The notes below the pieces were generated by a model. It worked only from the letters and a program-made list of their open reading frames with translations. It was not told where the DNA came from and ran no database searches. A program made the position numbers and the translations under genes. From positions 1 through 15,505 of the forward strand of contig CAIMDX010000001.1 in NCBI GenBank assembly GCA_903839905.1: a DNA stretch of 15,505 bases. Reading direction: 5' to 3'. The first letter of the stretch is position 1; the number at the start of each line of letters is the position of its first letter. Source of the DNA: an uncultured bacterium (lineage in GTDB: Bacteria > Patescibacteriota > Minisyncoccia > Minisyncoccales > JAQTVQ01). Positions 9,401-14,268 of this stretch are shown here, piece by piece.

Positions 9401-11518
9401 TATCTGCGGCTGATCTTCATTAGTGTTTCCGTCTCCGATACCTAAAACAGATCTGATACTGGCTAACAGCTGCTGGCCTAAAGCAATCTCTGGCTCTTGT
9501 TTGACTAATTCAAAAGTCGGCTCTTCATCAACTTTCCAGTCGCTCTTCAACGGTCTTAATTCAAAGCCTTTTAAAGTATTTCCTTCCTGGTATTCCGCCT
9601 CAACCCAGAAACTGTCCAGATAGATAAGAGAAATAATATTTCCTCCGGTTGCGCCTTCAATTTTAATTTGAAGATTTTCAATATCTTTCCAAGAGTTCAA
9701 AAATGGCGCGTCAAAAGAAAAATAGCCGCCGTTAGAATCGTTAGAAAAATAATCCTGGGAAATAGTATGAAGTTTTTCCCATCTCTGCCCGTCCAACGAA
9801 TACCAAATTACAATCTTATCATCGGGATTAGATACAACTGTTTCTTCTAGCGTTTGTGATCCTTCTGTTGGTTCGGCCGGCAAATTGATGGTTGTTGTTT
9901 CGCTAGCGGTGGCGAAAGAAGCGGAATCGCCATTTTGTTCATTATTATTTGGCTGCCCTTGCTCGCCTTGTCCAAGCTGTTTTATCTTCTGCCCGCCGTT
10001 TGCGGCCGTTTCCGTGGTTGTTCCCGTTGAATTTTCAATGACAGTATTTTCTATAGGGGAACCAGAGTCTCTCTGCGCTTTGGCGACTTGCGGCAATTGT
10101 TTTTTTAAAAAACCAAAAACGCCTTTGATCTTTTCCCAAAAACCTTGACCCGACGCTGCAGAAGTTTGCTGGTCAACTGGAATAATATCGGAATTTTTAA
10201 TTCCCGAAGCTAAAGAAATTTTTATCTTCGCGGAAACGAATCCTTTCTGGGATATTTCTTTAAAATTTAAAAGCTCATCCGCTTTCACGGTTGATTTCCC
10301 AAACAATCCTTTTATTTTATCAAAAAAAGAAGTTTGGCCGGCGCTAGCGCCGGTTTCTTGGATTGGAGTTTGTTGCTCTTGATTTTCAGGCTGAACTTGG
10401 ACTTGAGGCTGGCCTTGGTTTTGGTCCCCGCTATTTTCTTTTATCTCTGTTTGCGCGCCTTCAACAGTACTGGAGGCTGAAGAGCTTGCCTGCCCTGCTT
10501 CCTCCCCGCTGGAAATATTATTTTCTCCTGAAGGATTAGTTTCTTGATTAGTATTTTGACCTGCTTGTACTTCTGCATTTTGACCATTGCTGTTTTCTTG
10601 ATTGGAAATAACCTCCTCGGTGGAAGTTTCTTCGGTGGCGGTTCCATTCCCGCTATTCACGCCACTATCTTCTACGCCATTGCTTGAAGTACTGTCGCTG
10701 CTTCCAACCGCTCCCTTGAGCTTACCGCTGAAACTGTCCGCATCCAAATCAAATTCTGTCTCATTAAAAAAAGAAAGGAACAAGCTGCCGATGCCTCCGC
10801 TATAGATAGCTGAATTCTGTTCGGAAAAATATTCAAGCGATCCGTCCGGATCCGCATCGGCCGGACCTTTTATTTTTTCCGCATTTTTCCAAGTTGAAAC
10901 ATTTTCCGAAGTATTCTGAATTTGCGCCGGATAGATATTCACAACTTGATTTTGGTTTTGATTTGAATCGGCTAAAACTATCCAACTGACACAAAAAACG
11001 ACAATTAAGGCAAGAATAAAGCTAAGCCTGGAAATTTTAAAAGAAAAATATTTTTCTTCCTTCCAAAAAGGAAAAGAAAAAGACATTGTCTTTTTATTTT
11101 TTCTGGGCTGCTTATTGTCAAGATAGCTTTTAACCGCATCCCTGGTAGTCACCCAGCTGGCGCCGGAATAAAACTTTTTGCCGCGCAATTTTCCCTGCCT
11201 AATCAGATAGCCGATATAGTCCGGATCATAACCGGAGATCACCGACGCTTCTTTTAAAGAAAGATATTTTTTGAAAAAATATTTAGCTGTTTTAAAAAGG
11301 CTAAAAAGGCCTCCGCGGGAATCTATTTTATTCTTCTCTTTAAGATAATTTAACAGCTCTTTTTTAGATACTTTCCAAGCCTCTTTTGTATAGATTTTTT
11401 TGCCGTTGATTTTCCCGTTCCTAATTAAATAAGCAACATGATCCGAACTGTACCCAAAGTACATTGTGGCGTCGCGAGAGGAGATCTTTTTTGAGCTGTT
11501 TATGTAATTTATTGCCAT
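6413..11518 (-). CDS. Giant membrane-anchored surface protein, N-terminal part (frame broken near its 3' end)
   Basis: This frame encodes 1,701 residues and is the front part of a much larger protein. Residues 10-138 hold two similar helix-turn-helix units. A basic stretch (about 139-162) and one hydrophobic segment (164-184) follow, so the N-terminus is probably cytoplasmic and the rest outside. Residues about 225-560 are Ser/Thr/Gln/Glu/Asn-rich stalk, followed by a beta-rich domain (about 562-660), a macroglobulin MG2-like strand pattern (about 773-837), a Thr/Glu/Gln stalk (about 838-1000), two more beta-rich domains (about 1040-1380) and a long repeat module (from about 1395). The first ATG after an in-frame TAA was chosen as start; no Shine-Dalgarno sequence is visible. 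The last 23 residues (after TLG) leave the repeat pattern, while another frame restores it exactly, so the TAG at 6413 is not the true end. The overall layout (HTH, membrane segment, exterior) resembles RodZ but is far larger. The exact function is unknown; a cell-surface adhesin or polymer-handling role is inferred. Confidence 0.85.
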   Translation of the reverse strand: MAINYINSSKKISSRDATMYFGYSSDHVAYLIRNGKINGKKIYTKEAWKVSKKELLNYLKEKNKIDSRGGLFSLFKTAKYFFKKYLSLKEASVISGYDPDYIGYLIRQGKLRGKKFYSGASWVTTRDAVKSYLDNKQPRKNKKTMSFSFPFWKEEKYFSFKISRLSFILALIVVFCVSWIVLADSNQNQNQVVNIYPAQIQNTSENVSTWKNAEKIKGPADADPDGSLEYFSEQNSAIYSGGIGSLFLSFFNETEFDLDADSFSGKLKGAVGSSDSTSSNGVEDSGVNSGNGTATEETSTEEVISNQENSNGQNAEVQAGQNTNQETNPSGENNISSGEEAGQASSSASSTVEGAQTEIKENSGDQNQGQPQVQVQPENQEQQTPIQETGASAGQTSFFDKIKGLFGKSTVKADELLNFKEISQKGFVSAKIKISLASGIKNSDIIPVDQQTSAASGQGFWEKIKGVFGFLKKQLPQVAKAQRDSGSPIENTVIENSTGTTTETAANGGQKIKQLGQGEQGQPNNNEQNGDSASFATASETTTINLPAEPTEGSQTLEETVVSNPDDKIVIWYSLDGQRWEKLHTISQDYFSNDSNGGYFSFDAPFLNSWKDIENLQIKIEGATGGNIISLIYLDSFWVEAEYQEGNTLKGFELRPLKSDWKVDEEPTFELVKQEPEIALGQQLLASIRSVLGIGDGNTNEDQPQIEADISSPKQYENSGKENLEPEKIVGEPIKEKKEEKRLVKIPKESFNGPGQYTFSMIVGDSGKSYNFDLDFSWGVLAINMNKSIYLPGDKAFLQMGVLDDKGNTICDADLTMEIIAPDGAKTILSTQSTSFKENYPEAATTTDATTSSVIAKTSGMASIASSSEEGTVTTSETNGNSQVSEEEQTTTIETTTTEMEKATTSSVITSSEEGNQTTTEQTITEQAATEQTITEQATGQEEQTQGLVPEEPSANVIDKLSNIFKLSEARAEENGTSSSAETEQEIINKGVIENNPECGPSSVTNTPDYFAYYDINSTGTYQIKLTAVSKNGTHEITDSFESRDWVPFDVERMAPTRIYPPAVYQTTIKIKANQDFSGQIKENIPLGFEIDNIEYSVNNELSFSSPLISNSADAQVIEWPADFKKDDLIELNYQFRAPNISPYSYLLGHLEFYDSSSADPSQIYFSELRSWQIAADAVISFVGVADYDSASTTTALCAKPTNTTTSDIMFALVMRGATTTNPNSVPTGWTLLGSNSTTHLWKLYYKMASSTEASGYTWEWAKAGKTAITIATYRGGFNTTNPISATSTTAYKTSDTNVIATTTAALLNSPLLFFGSVYATAARTFTKPSVPTSNWVENSDNGSTTSCLWRETASMTWASSGATGTTSATVSGAAIIVKQAFAVALNPSNVDVSGTIFTDEGSTTSTVGSVINLAVNGVFTASTTASTINGSYTLSTGTTTMAAGTVFTVYTSNDSEEANTITRSGTASITGLNLYKNHIIVRHEDAGPITIADLDKYDSDQNAYMLYVASSTAGTLTASSTNSEFFVWTGKTFSVGAISGAISLTDVDINGTFTATSTQTISVSGSWDATGGTFTSASSTVNFTATSSKTITTNGSSFYNLTFNGSGGVWNMNDAATTTNNLTMTAGTASSTSNMNVLGGTVSGNGTLNWTAGTFLVDGTGNFGGTTAWSFYNLTLGMEAERLLSLPPALAPSLCLTICL
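6485..6490 (-). other. Single-base deletion (frameshift) in the giant gene
   Basis: The paralogous repeat at about 6249-6258 reads ATCCCCGAAAGTC on the plus strand (coding …TFGDG). Copy 2 at about 3388 has CCCCAAAAGTC. Here the sequence is ATCCCCAAGGTC, one base short in the homopolymer stretch. Before the gap the frame gives …WSFYNLTLG, after it DGSGAATIT, exactly the next residues of the repeat. The cause is either a real mutation or a sequencing/assembly error in a C- and A-run. Confidence 0.85.
6506..7336 (-). repeat. Long internal repeat module, copy 1 (coding)
   Basis: The encoded protein runs from GTIFTDEGSTTST through LNLYKNHIIVR, ITIADLDKYDS, LTASSTNSEFFVW, SLTDVDINGTF, TQTISVSGSWDATGG and FYNLTFNGSGG to FLVDGTGNFGG. 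Copy 2 at 3420-4243 has the same motifs in the same order at about the same spacing. The motif FYNL(T)F(N/G)GSGG…DAATTTN recurs a third time at about 2190-2250. These look like beta-solenoid or beta-sandwich repeats that build a long fibre. The similar DNA makes the locus prone to recombination and misassembly. Confidence 0.85.
8620..9005 (-). other. Thr/Glu/Gln-rich stalk with a TEQTITEQA tandem repeat
   Basis: Residues about 838-966 are almost entirely Thr, Ser, Glu, Gln and Ala. At about 8690-8765 the unit TEQTITEQA is repeated about two and a half times, with about 27-30 nt periodicity in the DNA. It is a likely extended linker and could vary in length by slippage. It separates the MG2-like piece from later beta domains. 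Confidence 0.55.
9010..9200 (-). other. Macroglobulin MG2-like beta domain
   Basis: Residues about 773-837 read FSWGVLAINMNKSIYLPGDK…GVLDDKGNTICDADLTMEI. The combination NKSIYLPGD followed by VLDDKGN matches the strand pattern of MG2 domains in alpha-2-macroglobulin-like proteins (xKPIYRPGExV…VLDxxG). There is no thioester motif, so this is only a structural resemblance. Confidence 0.45.
9839..10846 (-). other. Low-complexity Ser/Thr/Gln/Glu stalk
   Basis: Residues about 225-560 are dominated by Ser, Thr, Gly, Asn, Gln and Glu, with runs such as NQENSNGQNAEVQ and QPQVQVQPENQEQQ. Short ordered pieces with amphipathic FFDKIKGLFG and FWEKIKGVFGFLKK motifs sit within it. This is typical of an extended, probably flexible spacer just outside the membrane. 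No enzyme motif was seen. Confidence 0.6.
10967..11029 (-). other. Transmembrane signal-anchor segment of the giant protein
   Basis: Residues about 164-184 (SRLSFILALIVVFCVSWIVLA) are hydrophobic and follow a Lys/Arg-rich stretch (PRKNKK, KEEK, K), so the positive-inside rule predicts the N-terminus in the cytoplasm. No clear cleavage site separates it from the Asn/Gln-rich segment that follows, so a retained anchor is likelier than a removed signal peptide. Confidence 0.8.
11105..11491 (-). other. Tandem helix-turn-helix domains at the N-terminus of the giant protein
   Basis: Residues about 12-60 and 86-134 align with each other. Both read (I/L)S-x-(R/K)-(D/E)-A-x-x-x-x-GY-(S/D)-x-D-(H/Y)-(V/I)-x-YLIR-(N/Q)-GK-(I/L)-x-GKK-(I/F)-Y, then a Trp and a closing helix. 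This is the pattern of MerR/excisionase-like winged HTH units, in which a short helix-turn-helix is followed by a GK-(L/I)-x-G-x-(K/R) wing. The small protein encoded at 11993-12238 has the same fold pattern (LTVKEVAKLFGVT…GKLKA). The domains lie before the membrane segment and are therefore predicted to be cytoplasmic. DNA binding is inferred; the units may instead serve as protein-protein contacts, as in RodZ. Confidence 0.75.
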
Positions 11519-11548
11519 GAAAACGATTTTTCTTTTTTGCCTATATTA

Positions 11549-11580
11549 CTAAAGCTTTTTAGCATTTCTCGGCACCCGAG
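11549..11580 (-). promoter_or_regulatory. Two small hairpins in the leader of the giant gene
   Basis: CTCGG-GTG-CCGAG (11580-11568) and CTAAA-AAGC-TTTAG (11562-11549) are perfect 5-bp stems that lie back to back between the predicted transcription start and the ATG. They could affect leader stability or start access. They match no riboswitch I recognise and may be chance. Confidence 0.25.
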
Positions 11581-11589
11581 ATTATCTTT

Positions 11590-11616
11590 ATTCTAGCACT
11601 TTTTTTGATATGTCAA
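11590..11616 (-). promoter_or_regulatory. Candidate sigma-70-type promoter of the giant gene
   Basis: On the minus strand a perfect TTGACA (11616-11611) is followed after 15 bp by TAGAAT (11595-11590). The spacer is shorter than the usual 16-18 bp. Transcription would start near 11583 and give a leader of about 65 nt. A GATAAT at 11586-11581 is an alternative -10 element but has no good partner. Confidence 0.4.
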
Positions 11617-11630
11617 ACTGTGGAAAACCC

Positions 11631-11668
11631 AACATCATGAAAATACTAAAAATTATTTTCATGATGTT
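11631..11668. promoter_or_regulatory. Perfect 15-bp palindrome in the divergent control region
   Basis: AACATCATGAAAATA (11631-11645) is repeated as its exact reverse complement at 11654-11668 around an 8-nt centre. It ends 14 bp upstream of the giant gene's candidate -35 box. No T-run follows on either strand and the genes on both sides point away, so it is not a simple terminator. An operator or activator site for an HTH protein is the best guess. Confidence 0.5.
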
Positions 11669-11788
11669 AATTTGCCAAGCAAATTTTACACCGCCTTCCT
11701 ACTAAAATTCTCTGCCTGAATTAATTCTCTGCAAGCCTCTGTATCCCAACCGTCTTTCTCCTCTCAATCCTTCCCAAAACAGCCATCG

Positions 11789-11851
11789 GCAATAGAGGTC
11801 TAACCCCTCCTCAATCGGAGAATACAATAGGGGTTAAACCCCTACGATTGC
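11789..11851. repeat. Imperfect inverted repeat around GGGGTTAAACCCC
   Basis: GCAAT-AGAGGTCTAACCCCT (11789-11808) pairs imperfectly with AGGGGTTAAACCCCTACGATTGC (11829-11851), leaving a loop of about 20 nt. The inner AGGGGTTAAACCCCT is itself nearly palindromic. It might be a decayed mobile hairpin or a regulatory structure. The rest of 11669-11905 shows nothing I can name. Confidence 0.4.
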
Positions 11852-11905
11852 AGAATCAGTTAGTCACTCCTTTACGCGGATTAACCGATTACCAAGTCTG
11901 GTAGA

Positions 11906-11934
11906 TTGACATTGATTTTAGATTATACTATCAT
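11906..11934 (+). promoter_or_regulatory. Candidate promoter of the small HTH gene
   Basis: Perfect TTGACA (11906-11911), a 17-bp spacer and TATCAT (11929-11934, five of six consensus bases). Transcription would begin near 11941, giving a leader of about 50 nt. A TATAAT at 11964-11969 could serve a second, shorter transcript, but its -35 is weak. Confidence 0.55.
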
Positions 11935-11943
11935 AATCTTATC

Positions 11944-11959
11944 AAGGTTTATTAACCTT
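11944..11959. promoter_or_regulatory. Small inverted repeat at the start of the HTH transcript, possible operator
   Basis: AAGGTT-TATT-AACCTT is a perfect 6-bp inverted repeat directly after the predicted transcription start. Its place and size suit an operator for the HTH protein itself (autoregulation), which is inference only. Confidence 0.3.
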
Positions 11960-11992
11960 AAACTATAATAAACATTAATAAAGAATAATATT

Positions 11993-12238
11993 ATGCCAAG
12001 TAAAAACATTCCCATAAGAATACTAAATATAAGCATTCCGAAAGATAAAAGATATTTAACGGTCAAAGAGGTGGCAAAACTCTTCGGAGTGACCCCCCTC
12101 ACCGTCAGAAATTGGGATAAAGCCGGCAAGCTAAAAGCCTTAAGAAATCCCATTAACAACTACCGCGTTTACCGCTCCCAAGATATAGAATTGTTTCTTA
12201 GAAAAATAGAAAAAGAAGGGAAAATATCAATGGGATAA
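11993..12238 (+). CDS. Small MerR/excisionase-type helix-turn-helix protein
   Basis: The product has 81 residues. Residues about 22-70 are one winged HTH: YLTVKEVAKLFGVTPLTVRNWDKAGKLKALRNPINNYRVY, followed by a closing helix SQDIELFLRKIE. LTVKEVAxLFGVTxxTVRxW is the core of the MerR/excisionase DNA-binding family, and NNYRVY is the usual wing. There is no effector domain, so it is a minimal DNA-binding protein. The ATG at 11993 follows an A/T-rich leader without a Shine-Dalgarno sequence, and the gene ends just before a strong terminator, so it is probably transcribed alone. It diverges from the giant gene, whose own N-terminus has the same fold; regulation of the shared control region is plausible but unproven. 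Confidence 0.85.
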   Translation: MPSKNIPIRILNISIPKDKRYLTVKEVAKLFGVTPLTVRNWDKAGKLKALRNPINNYRVYRSQDIELFLRKIEKEGKISMG

Positions 12239-12272
12239 TCATCTCTAAACTGATGCTAAATTAACCCCTAGC

Positions 12273-12298
12273 CCCCGTACGGAAATGTACGGGGTTTT
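12273..12298 (+). terminator. Rho-independent terminator after the HTH gene
   Basis: CCCCGTAC (12273-12280), loop GGAAAT, GTACGGGG (12287-12294), then TTTT. The perfect 8-bp GC-rich stem 35 bp after the stop codon fits the end of the small HTH transcript. Confidence 0.8.
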
Positions 12299-12482
12299 AA
12301 TTTCTAATTCCTAATTTCTAATTTCTAATCAAATCCCAAGCCCCAATGCCCAACCAAATCCCAATTCCTAAAACCCAAAACGAAAAAATTGGTCATTGGG
12401 ATTTAGGATTTGGTTGGGCCTTGGGATTTGGTCATTGGGATTTCATTAGATCAATTAGGTCAATTAGAAATTAGAAATTGAA
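12298..12482. repeat. Dispersed long hairpin repeat, copy R1
   Basis: Two arms face each other. The left is built of TAATTTCTAATTC units, CAAATCCCAAGCCCC and CCCAACCAAATCC. The right mirrors these with GGATTTGGTTGGG, CCTTGGGATTTGG and AATTAGAAATTAG. The centre CCCAAAACGAAAAAATT (about 12373-12389) is shared with R2 and, inverted, with R3. No coding potential is seen. It is one of four related intergenic copies in this window, probably a non-autonomous repeat family. Confidence 0.85.
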
Positions 12483-12490
12483 AATCGCCT

Positions 12491-12718
12491 AACAAAAAGC
12501 CGCCCTTTTATAGACGGTCTTTTGTGGTCCTGCGATTCAGAGAAAGACTCCGGAAAAAATCCAGGTGGGTGCCCTCGTCCAACCGCCAAAGCGGTTGGAC
12601 ATGCGAGCTCCCATAAAAAGAGCTTTGTGCCGGAATCTTCTCAAAAAAGCAGGACCTCGTCAGGAGCTTCCAATTCCCAAGGAGGCGCTGCTTTTCCTGT
12701 TTTTAAAAGCACAAGACT
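12491..12718 (-). ncRNA. Candidate structured non-coding RNA of about 225 nt
   Basis: On the minus strand GTCTTGT (12717-12711) pairs with ACAAAAGAC (12525-12517), and GGTCCTGC (12656-12649) with GCAGGACC (12533-12526). Inside, GAGAAGATTCCGG (12642-12630) pairs with CCGGAGTCTTTCTC (12553-12540), and GTCCAACCGC with GCGGTTGGAC around a 4-nt loop (12577-12600). A side hairpin GCTTTT/AAAAGC lies at 12690-12710. The helices are nested in order. A wobble pair in the third helix is G-U only if the minus strand is the RNA; on the plus strand it would be an A-C mismatch. Promoter and terminator fit the same strand. It does not show the conserved cores of RNase P, tmRNA or SRP RNA. A 6S-like RNA is conceivable but unproven. 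Confidence 0.6.
12494..12517 (-). terminator. Terminator of the structured RNA
   Basis: On the minus strand CCGTCT (12517-12512), loop ATAAAA, GGGCGG (12505-12500), one C, then TTTTT (12498-12494). Two of the six pairs are G-U on this strand and would be A-C on the other, which supports the minus direction. Confidence 0.6.
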
Positions 12719-12724
12719 AACACT

Positions 12725-12753
12725 ATTATCCCCCTCTGAAGAGAAGAGGTCAA
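12725..12753 (-). promoter_or_regulatory. Candidate promoter of the structured RNA
   Basis: On the minus strand TTGACC (12753-12748), a 17-bp spacer and GATAAT (12730-12725), each one base from consensus. Transcription would start at about 12718, exactly where the outermost RNA helix begins. Confidence 0.55.
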
Positions 12754-12766
12754 GGAGAAAGCGTCG

Positions 12767-12912
12767 TAATTTCTAATTCCTAATTTCTAATCAAATCCCA
12801 AGCCCCAATGTCCAATGCCCAATCAAATCCTAAATTCTAAAACCCAAAACGAAAAAATTAGTCATTGGGATTTATGATTTGGTTGGGCCTTGGGATTTGG
12901 TCATTGGGATTT
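12767..12912. repeat. Dispersed long hairpin repeat, copy R2
   Basis: Same orientation as R1 and very similar from TAATTTCTAATTC through CAAATCCCAAGCCCC and the shared centre at about 12842-12858 to GGTTGGGCCTTGGGATTTGG. It lacks the far right AATTAGAAATTAG arm of R1. Together R1 and R2 enclose the structured RNA. Confidence 0.85.
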
Positions 12913-12976
12913 AAAAAGTTAAACATTAAAAATAACCCGCGAAATACAAAAAACCTTTTTGCTAAGTCTTCCCCAA

Positions 12977-13005
12977 TTTAAAAGCGCCTGTACGGCGCTT
13001 TTAAA
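12977..13005 (-). terminator. Strong stem-loop terminator after the adenylate-kinase-like gene
   Basis: TTTAAAAGCGCC (12977-12988) and GGCGCTTTTAAA (12994-13005) form a perfect 12-bp stem around a 5-nt loop. The GC-rich core followed by TTTT works on both strands. It lies 17 bp past the stop codon of the minus-strand kinase gene. The stretch 12913-12976 between it and R2 shows no other feature. Confidence 0.8.
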
Positions 13006-13022
13006 GGCTCTTCCTAGGCTTT

Positions 13023-14090
13023 TTATAGCCCCAGAGCAGTAACTAGTTGTTTTAACAATGAAACCACCACCGGAGGCGCTAATAAGCTGAAAGAAGCGAT
13101 TCCTTGATCGTCTAATATTGTCCAAGGATTTTCAATAACTTCAACCTTCTTTTCTTTTTCGTTCCAAGTGTATTCATATTGGGGCGTAATCTCGTAATCG
13201 TTCACATATTCTTCAGCTTTGTCTATCGGTACGGCATTCCTTAATAAAACCTTGGGAACTCCGTAAAGCTGATAAGCTTTTTCCAAAAGCTCCTGGTCTA
13301 TTTTAATCCTTTCCCTTATAGGGTCCAAGCCCAACTCGTCCCCTTCTTTGGTTACCATTCTAACATTGCCGCACTCCGGATTGTCGCAGGCCAGATAAAA
13401 TTCTTTTTTAGCTTCGTCATAGCCAATGAATTTAGTGGGCAAAAGCTTTAAATTGCGGGAAGTATTGCATTTTGGACAGATCAATCTCCATTTAATCCTT
13501 TCTTCAATGGCCATATCAGGCACGCTGATCAAAACAAAGACATCCGGATCTTGGCGGTAGTCCACCAAATCGCGGAAAAACAAGGAAAAAGCCACTTGGT
13601 CCAAGCCTCTCGGAAAGCCGTCTACAAAAATAACCTTGCCTTTATTTTTAGCAATCTCCCTTTTAACAATGGCTAAAATCAATTCCGTTGGCAAAAGTTT
13701 GGAAGTGCTTCTGCCTTCCAATGTTTCAATAATCTCATCGGGCGACATCCAGCCGCGATAATTTTCCCTGATAAATTTTATCAAAGACTCTCTTTGCTCG
13801 CTGGATTTAAGTTCTTTGTCAACGCCTCTTATCATATCGCCTATTGATAAATGAAAAACTTTTTCCTTGCCGAAAATTTCTCCGAACATTTTGGAATAAG
13901 TGCCCTTGCCGGAATTCTTTTTGCCTAAAAGATAAGCGATAAAAGTGCTCCCGCCATCAAGATATTTTTTCATTTTTTCTATCTCAAGCCCAGCTTTTAA
14001 TTGGAAATACTCCCCTCTCTGTTTGGGATCGGCCAAATCAAAACGGGGAGAACCCTCAATTTTTGTTTTAAATATAGGAAACTCAACCAT
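13023..14090 (-). CDS. Adenylate-kinase-like nucleoside monophosphate kinase with zinc-finger lid, extended form
   Basis: The product has 355 residues, against about 190-220 for ordinary adenylate kinases. The P-loop is at 56-64 (GKKNSGKGT; the family form is GxPGxGKGT) and is followed by LSIGDMIR, the NMP-binding segment. The family signature VDGFPRG is at 156-162. ERIKWRLICPKC at about 197 begins the lid, with Cys 205, 208, 235 and 240 set as two CxxC/CxxxxC pairs that probably hold zinc. DPIRERIKIDQ then matches the usual R-x(5)-R lid-closing helix. The first 50 residues and the last 65 (from about 290) lie outside the normal fold and are unassigned. The reaction is presumably phosphate transfer from ATP to a nucleoside monophosphate in the cytoplasm; the substrate base cannot be told, and the altered P-loop may change it. 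No Shine-Dalgarno sequence precedes the ATG. Confidence 0.85.
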   Translation of the reverse strand: MVEFPIFKTKIEGSPRFDLADPKQRGEYFQLKAGLEIEKMKKYLDGGSTFIAYLLGKKNSGKGTYSKMFGEIFGKEKVFHLSIGDMIRGVDKELKSSEQRESLIKFIRENYRGWMSPDEIIETLEGRSTSKLLPTELILAIVKREIAKNKGKVIFVDGFPRGLDQVAFSLFFRDLVDYRQDPDVFVLISVPDMAIEERIKWRLICPKCNTSRNLKLLPTKFIGYDEAKKEFYLACDNPECGNVRMVTKEGDELGLDPIRERIKIDQELLEKAYQLYGVPKVLLRNAVPIDKAEEYVNDYEITPQYEYTWNEKEKKVEVIENPWTILDDQGIASFSLLAPPVVVSLLKQLVTALGL

Positions 14091-14130
14091 AATCTTATTA
14101 ATTTTTAATTTATTATTAAAAAACTAAAAT

Positions 14131-14265
14131 CCTAATTGACCTAACGAAGCCCCAAATCCCAATGACCAATGCCCAACCAAATCCTAAACCCTAATGACCA
14201 ATTTTTTCGTTTTGGGTTTTAGAAATTGGGATTTTGTTGGGCATTGGGATTTATTTAGAAATTAA
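14131..14265. repeat. Dispersed long hairpin repeat, copy R3 (inverted)
   Basis: The shared centre appears here as its reverse complement, AATTTTTTCGTTTTGGG (about 14200-14216), so R3 is inverted relative to R1 and R2. The arms CCAATGCCCAACCAAATCC and TTGTTGGGCATTGGGATTT face each other. It fills most of the 178-bp gap between the ComEC-like gene and the kinase gene and may separate their transcripts. The remainder (14091-14130) is A/T-rich leader without a clear promoter. Confidence 0.85.
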
Positions 14266-14268
14266 CTA

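Noticed and set aside
579..10805. Numerous plus-strand open frames of 60-134 codons across the left two thirds
   Set aside because: They are antisense shadows of the giant minus-strand gene: composition is an echo of its Thr/Ser/Gly codons, and no family motif is seen.
11923..12159. Minus-strand frame of 78 codons opposite the small HTH gene
   Set aside because: The plus-strand frame has a clear HTH domain, promoter and terminator; the opposite frame is its shadow.
12491..12718. tmRNA, RNase P RNA, SRP RNA or tRNA
   Set aside because: There is no CCA-ending acceptor with a GGTTCGA loop, none of the conserved RNase P core (GAGGAAAGTCC) and no SRP apical loop (GGTCAGGTCCGGAAG).
12522..12776. 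Plus-strand open frame of 84 codons
   Set aside because: It overlaps the structured RNA locus, has an unnatural Ser/Lys/Arg/Pro composition and no recognisable fold; the inverted repeats explain the sequence better.
12298..12912. CRISPR array, because similar sequences recur
   Set aside because: The recurring units are long inverted repeats of irregular spacing without short uniform repeats and unique spacers, and no cas genes are present.
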